Part shown: in pieces, positions 60,442 to 64,000 of the stretch
How positions within the stretch are numbered: the first letter of the stretch is position 1
How the letters are laid out: every line of letters begins with the position of its first letter
Origin: Pseudomonadota bacterium
Lineage (GTDB): Bacteria > Desulfobacterota > Binatia > Binatales > Binataceae
DNA: 64,000 bases
Direction: 5' to 3'
Assembly: GCA_021325025.1 (NCBI GenBank)
Contig: JAJPHZ010000010.1
Location: 1-64,000, forward strand
Program-made: the position numbers and the translations under genes
The notes under the pieces: model-generated
What the model was told of the DNA's origin: nothing
Database searches by the model: none
Seen by the model: only the letters and a program-made list of their open reading frames with translations

Positions 60442-62082
60442 ATGGCGCAAGCCGAACGCAAACTTAAAGAGCTGAAAACGGCTCAACTCAGGCACGAAGT
60501 GGGCGCGCGCCGCGACCTGGTGGTGACGCTTAATACCCGCTCGCAGCCGCGCCTGATTGCCTATGGCGACGACTTTTTGCTGGCCAAACTTCCGCCCGGC
60601 ACCCGGGTGGTCTATCCGCCGCCGCCGCTGGAACCCCTGCCCGATCCAGACGTAGCAATTCGCTATGCTTTGTTGCATCCGGAAAACGCCGATCCGCTCT
60701 TCGCCCAGCTCAACCCCAACATGCGCGTGACCATCGCCATCGACGACATCAGCCTGCCGCTGCCGCCGATGCAGCGGCCCGACCTGCGCGAGCGGATGCT
60801 CAACGTCGTGCTCCAGATGCTGGCCGATTACGGCGTGGACGACGTTCACCTGATCATCGCCACCTCGCTGCATCGGCGCATGACGGAGGACGAGATCCGG
60901 CGCATGGTGGGCGAGCGCGCCTTCAAGGCGTACTGGCCCGACCGGCTGTACAACTTCGACGCGGAAAACCGCGCCGAGGTGGTGATGCTGGGCAAGACCG
61001 ACCACGGCGAGGAGGTATGGCTCAGCAAGCGCGCGGCGGAATCGGATTTGCTGATCTACCTCAACATCAACCTGGTGCCGATGGACGGCGGGCACAAGTC
61101 GGTGGCGGTGGGACTGGCGCCCTACCAGAGCCTGCGCCACCATCACAATCCCGCCACCTTGCGCGACAGCCACTCCTACATGGACCCGACCCGCTCGGGG
61201 CTGCATCGCACCGCCGACCGGATGGGCAAGGTGGTCAACCGCAGCGTCAACGTCTTCACCATCGAAACCGCGATCAACAACCGCATGTACGGCGGGCTGC
61301 TCGACTTCCTGCACAAGAACGAGGACCGCTTCAGCGACTGGGACCGCGCGCGCCTGGGCGCCTTTAAGTGGACGCTGCGCAATCTGTCCGACGGGCTGCG
61401 GCGCGAGATGCTGCGGCGCTATGCCGCGCCCTACGGGATGACCGGGGTGTGGGCGGGCGAGACCGAGGCGGTGCACGCCAAGGCGCTGGCGCGCGTCTTT
61501 CAGCAGTACGCGGTGCCGGTCAAGGGCCAGAGCGACATCCTGATCGTGGGCGTGCCCTACATCTGCCCCTACAACGTCAACTCCATCATGAACCCGGTGC
61601 TGGTCCAATGCACCGGGCTGGGCTACCTCTTCAACATGTACCGCAACAAGCCGCTGGTGCGCGCCGGCGGCACGCTGATCATCTGTCATCCGCTGCGCGA
61701 CGAGTTCCATCCCGAGCATCATCCGAGCTACGTCGAGTTCTTCCACCGCTGCCTGGCCGAGACCAACGACTCGATGGAGCTGGAGAAGAGCTTCGAGGCG
61801 GAGTTCGCACGCAACCCGACCTATATCCACATGTACCGCTACGGCAATGCCTATCACGGTGTACATCCTTTCTACATGTGGTATTGGGGCGAACCCGGCC
61901 GCCAGCACGTGGGCCGTATAATCGCGGCGGGATGCGAGGAGCCGGAGGTGGCCGCCCGCATGGGATGGGAGGCCGCCGACACCCTGGACCAGGCGATCGC
62001 GATGGCGACCTCGGAACTGGGCCGCTCGGCGTCGATCACCTACCTGCACCTGCCGCCGCTGGTGATTGCCGATGTCGAATAG
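60442..62082 (+). CDS. LarA-like (DUF2088) protein
   Basis: This 546-residue protein resembles lactate racemase LarA. It has AIDDISLPLPPM (for the DxTRPxP motif), IIATSLHRRMTEDEIRRMVG (His144), GGHKSVAVGLAPY (Lys219) and RHHHNPA (His233-235). In LarA the corresponding lysine and histidine hold the nickel-pincer nucleotide and the two other histidines are acid/base catalysts. The spacing between the lysine and the last histidine (16) equals that in LarA. The C-terminal 250 residues are longer than in LarA and unfamiliar. It starts at the base after the HAD stop and overlaps the reductase by 11 bp. No larB, larC or larE is in the window, so a cofactor from elsewhere would be needed. Lactate is unlikely as substrate. 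Confidence 0.72.
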   Translation: MAQAERKLKELKTAQLRHEVGARRDLVVTLNTRSQPRLIAYGDDFLLAKLPPGTRVVYPPPPLEPLPDPDVAIRYALLHPENADPLFAQLNPNMRVTIAIDDISLPLPPMQRPDLRERMLNVVLQMLADYGVDDVHLIIATSLHRRMTEDEIRRMVGERAFKAYWPDRLYNFDAENRAEVVMLGKTDHGEEVWLSKRAAESDLLIYLNINLVPMDGGHKSVAVGLAPYQSLRHHHNPATLRDSHSYMDPTRSGLHRTADRMGKVVNRSVNVFTIETAINNRMYGGLLDFLHKNEDRFSDWDRARLGAFKWTLRNLSDGLRREMLRRYAAPYGMTGVWAGETEAVHAKALARVFQQYAVPVKGQSDILIVGVPYICPYNVNSIMNPVLVQCTGLGYLFNMYRNKPLVRAGGTLIICHPLRDEFHPEHHPSYVEFFHRCLAETNDSMELEKSFEAEFARNPTYIHMYRYGNAYHGVHPFYMWYWGEPGRQHVGRIIAAGCEEPEVAARMGWEAADTLDQAIAMATSELGRSASITYLHLPPLVIADVE

Positions 62083-64000
62083 CGCAAAGCAAGCGCCGGC
62101 CGGCCGCGCCGGCAAGAACCTGCCCGCCCTGGAGCGGGTGCTGTCGGGGCGCAGAATTCTGCTCACCGGCGCCACCGGATTTCTGGGCAAAACCTTCCTC
62201 TACGTCCTGCTCCGCCATCATCCGGAAATCGAGCGCGTCTACCTGCTGATTCGCGGCGACCGCCGCACCAGCCTGGCCCGCTACCAGCGCGAGGTGCTGG
62301 CCTCGCCTGCCATGGATCCGTTGCGCACGCAACTGGGCCCGCGCTTTGACGCCTACCTGGAAGACCGCATCGTGGTGCTGCCCGGCGACATCTCGCAGGA
62401 AGGGCTGCTGGCGGCGGGATGCGAGGCGTTCAAGCGCGGTCAGCTCGATGTCGTGGTGCATTGCGCGGGGCTGGTGAACTTCGAGGCGTCGCTGGAAAAG
62501 GCGCTGGTCGCCAATACCCTGGGCGTCGCCAATGTGATCGAATTCTGCCGCCGGCTTGAAGCGCGGCTGTTGCACGTCTCGACCTGCTACGTGGCCGGCG
62601 GCGCCGACGGCCATCGCTACGAAGAGGATATCCCGGTCAACTGGTGCCCCGACGAACGGCAGACGCAATTCAACGTGCAACGCGAAATCCGCGACGCGCG
62701 CGCCGCCATCGAGCGCATCGAGGCCGCTTCGCACGAGCAGGCCAACTACGCCCAGTTCGCCGCCAGCGAGGGCGAGCCGCGCGAGACCCTCGGCGAAGCG
62801 CGGCGCAAGCGTTGGGTCGAGGAAAAACTCAAGCAGGAGGGGCTGGCGCGCGCGCAGCGCTGGGGATGGCCCAACACCTACAGCTACACCAAGAGCCTGG
62901 GCGAGCAACTGGTGCTGGCCGCGCGCGCTGAACTGGATGTTACGGTGGTGCGCCCGGCGGTGATCGAAAGCGCGATCGCCGATCCGATGCCGGGATGGAA
63001 TCAGGGGGTCAACACCAGCGCGCCACTGACCTATCTGTCGGGCGAAGGCTTCCGTTTTTATCCTGCGCGCCCCGATTTGGTGCTGGACGTGATCCCGGTG
63101 GACCTGGTGGCGCACGCGATGGTGCCGGTGATGGCGGCGCTGCTGGCGGGCCGCCACGAACCCATCTATCAGCTCGGCACCTCGGACTGTAATCCGCTGC
63201 CGATGCGCCGGCTGGTCGAACTGACCTCGCTGGCCAACCGCGAATATCAGCGCGGCGGGCGCGGCACGATGGGCAAGCTGGCGCCGCACCTGGAAGCGGT
63301 GATTGTCTCGCGGGAGGCTTACGAGTTCGTCAGCCGAACCGCCCCCGAGTTCATCCGGCAGGCGGTGGATTTCGCCAAAAGTGCGGCGCGCCTGGAGGCC
63401 TCGCGCACGCGCCAATTCGACCGCCGGCTGGCGAAGTTCCTGGAGCAGGTGGACGTCGCGCGCGCACTGGTGGCGGTCTACCTGCCTTACATCCAGGATC
63501 TGGTTTACACCTTCCATTGCCGCAACATCCGCGCGCTCTATGCGCGGATGGCGCCGGCTGATGTGCAGCGCCATCCGTTCGCGCCCGAGAAGATCGACTG
63601 GCGCGACTACTGGATGAACGTGCATATCCCCGGACTGCGCCGCCACATCTTCCCGCAGTTGGATTTGCATACTCGCGGACGCGCACGGGCGCCGCGCCGC
63701 CATCGCAACCTGATCGAACTGCTGGAGTCGGCAGTGGCCCGGTTCGGCTCAGGCGCCGCGCTGGTCGCCCATCATCAATCCGGCGAGCACGCCGCGCTCA
63801 GCTACCGCGAGGCGCGCGACCGCGCCGACCGGGCCGGCCTGATGCTGGGCAGCCGCGGGGTGCGGCCGGGCGACCGCGTGCTGCTCATCGGCGAGAACTC
63901 CCCCGATTGGGTTGTAGCGTTTTTCTCCATTCTGTATGCGGGCGCGGTCGCGGTGCCCCTCGACCACATGGTCTCCGCCGAGGAACTGGCCGCGATCTGC
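62072..64000 (+). CDS. Fatty acyl-CoA reductase fused to AMP-dependent ligase (partial)
   Basis: The frame is open from ATG 62072 to the window end (643 codons). Residues about 30-400 form a NAD(P)-binding reductase of the NAD_binding_4/thioester reductase type: GATGFLGKTFLYVLL (nucleotide loop), HVSTCYVAGG, and NTYSYTKSLGE (catalytic Tyr and Lys near 269-273). A helical linker of about 100 residues follows, then from about residue 550 an AMP-binding domain begins (ELLESAVARFG, LSYREARDRADR, GVRPGDRVLLIGENSPDWV). A reductase in front of an AMP ligase suggests activation of a fatty acid and reduction to aldehyde or alcohol. The start overlaps the LarA-like gene by 11 bp. The 3' end lies outside the window. 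Confidence 0.78.
   Translation, partial: MSNSAKQAPAGRAGKNLPALERVLSGRRILLTGATGFLGKTFLYVLLRHHPEIERVYLLIRGDRRTSLARYQREVLASPAMDPLRTQLGPRFDAYLEDRIVVLPGDISQEGLLAAGCEAFKRGQLDVVVHCAGLVNFEASLEKALVANTLGVANVIEFCRRLEARLLHVSTCYVAGGADGHRYEEDIPVNWCPDERQTQFNVQREIRDARAAIERIEAASHEQANYAQFAASEGEPRETLGEARRKRWVEEKLKQEGLARAQRWGWPNTYSYTKSLGEQLVLAARAELDVTVVRPAVIESAIADPMPGWNQGVNTSAPLTYLSGEGFRFYPARPDLVLDVIPVDLVAHAMVPVMAALLAGRHEPIYQLGTSDCNPLPMRRLVELTSLANREYQRGGRGTMGKLAPHLEAVIVSREAYEFVSRTAPEFIRQAVDFAKSAARLEASRTRQFDRRLAKFLEQVDVARALVAVYLPYIQDLVYTFHCRNIRALYARMAPADVQRHPFAPEKIDWRDYWMNVHIPGLRRHIFPQLDLHTRGRARAPRRHRNLIELLESAVARFGSGAALVAHHQSGEHAALSYREARDRADRAGLMLGSRGVRPGDRVLLIGENSPDWVVAFFSILYAGAVAVPLDHMVSAEELAAIC

Noticed and set aside
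59713-62190. 825-aa minus-strand frame opposite the HAD and LarA-like genes
   Set aside because: The plus-strand genes have clear motifs and tight operon spacing; the antisense frame has only biased composition.

Overview
This is a GC-rich chromosomal window from an uncultured-type, free-living aerobic Gram-negative bacterium. It has a TonB/ExbBD system with an outer-membrane receptor, a RlpA lipoprotein and lipoprotein signal peptides. Flavin-dependent luciferase-like oxidoreductases, amidohydrolases, SDR enzymes, aromatic-ring genes and two DUF1329 proteins resemble the gene content I associate with soil lineages such as Candidatus Binatota (Desulfobacterota-like). That placement is inference from gene content; there is no rRNA or other marker here to prove it.

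Layout. 1-800: a GIY-YIG gene framed by a ~114-bp direct repeat in a mosaic intergenic region. 809-2585 (minus): a compact four-gene cassette, made of a 55-aa precursor-like peptide, an S24/S26 peptidase, an HPr-kinase-like ATPase and a PqqD-like carrier. It looks like a small peptide-modification (RiPP-like) locus without a radical SAM enzyme. 3045-10309: rnhB, then a complete pyruvate dehydrogenase operon (E1 alpha, E1 beta, E2, E3) continuing into lipB and lipA, so the complex and its lipoylation are encoded together. 10310-13220: a decaying stretch with inverted repeats, a frameshifted alpha/beta hydrolase and a frameshifted Crp/Fnr regulator. 13278-18160: a small CPLC-motif membrane protein and a complete Ton uptake operon (receptor, ExbB, ExbD, TonB).

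18197-25375: a catabolic block with a divergent luciferase-like oxidoreductase and amidohydrolase, and an ALDH / LigB extradiol dioxygenase / DapA-like aldolase / HpaB operon that looks like meta-cleavage of 4-hydroxyphenylacetate or a similar phenol. 25468-28272: a large GH63/MGH1-like glycosidase. 28829-36166: further catabolic genes (luciferase-like oxidoreductase, DUF3237, SDRs, MFS transporter, esterase, amidohydrolase), flanked by two inverted copies of a ~205-bp structured dispersed repeat. 36603-38845: a mesaconyl-CoA hydratase-like gene coupled to a very good match for 2-methylfumaryl-CoA isomerase (Mct), two steps of the 3-hydroxypropionate bi-cycle. 39327-42047: two tandem DUF1329 secreted proteins, followed by a palindrome and tRNA-Ser(UGA).

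42636-49724: phosphoenolpyruvate synthase, then a vWA / PP2C phosphatase / protein-kinase triad whose kinase is fused to a membrane anchor, a BON domain and a PDZ domain, and a DUF4236 protein. 49732-58843: an SDR with an altered active site, a SnoaL-like protein, tRNA-Arg(UCG), a 1355-aa CheB-CheR-PAS-histidine kinase-receiver fusion, an M20 hydrolase, RlpA, an Ig-like lipoprotein and a 2[4Fe-4S] protein. 59057-64000: a TetR regulator with a perfect 16-bp palindrome over the start of the next gene, then HAD phosphatase / LarA-like protein / fatty acyl-CoA reductase fused to an AMP-ligase (cut by the window end).

The strongest candidates for something undescribed are the 809-2585 peptide cassette, the vWA-PP2C-kinase(BON-PDZ) triad, the HAD/LarA-like/acyl reductase-ligase operon, the isolated Mch-Mct pair, and the structured repeat with compensatory changes. 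No function was tested by database search; all names come from reading the sequences.
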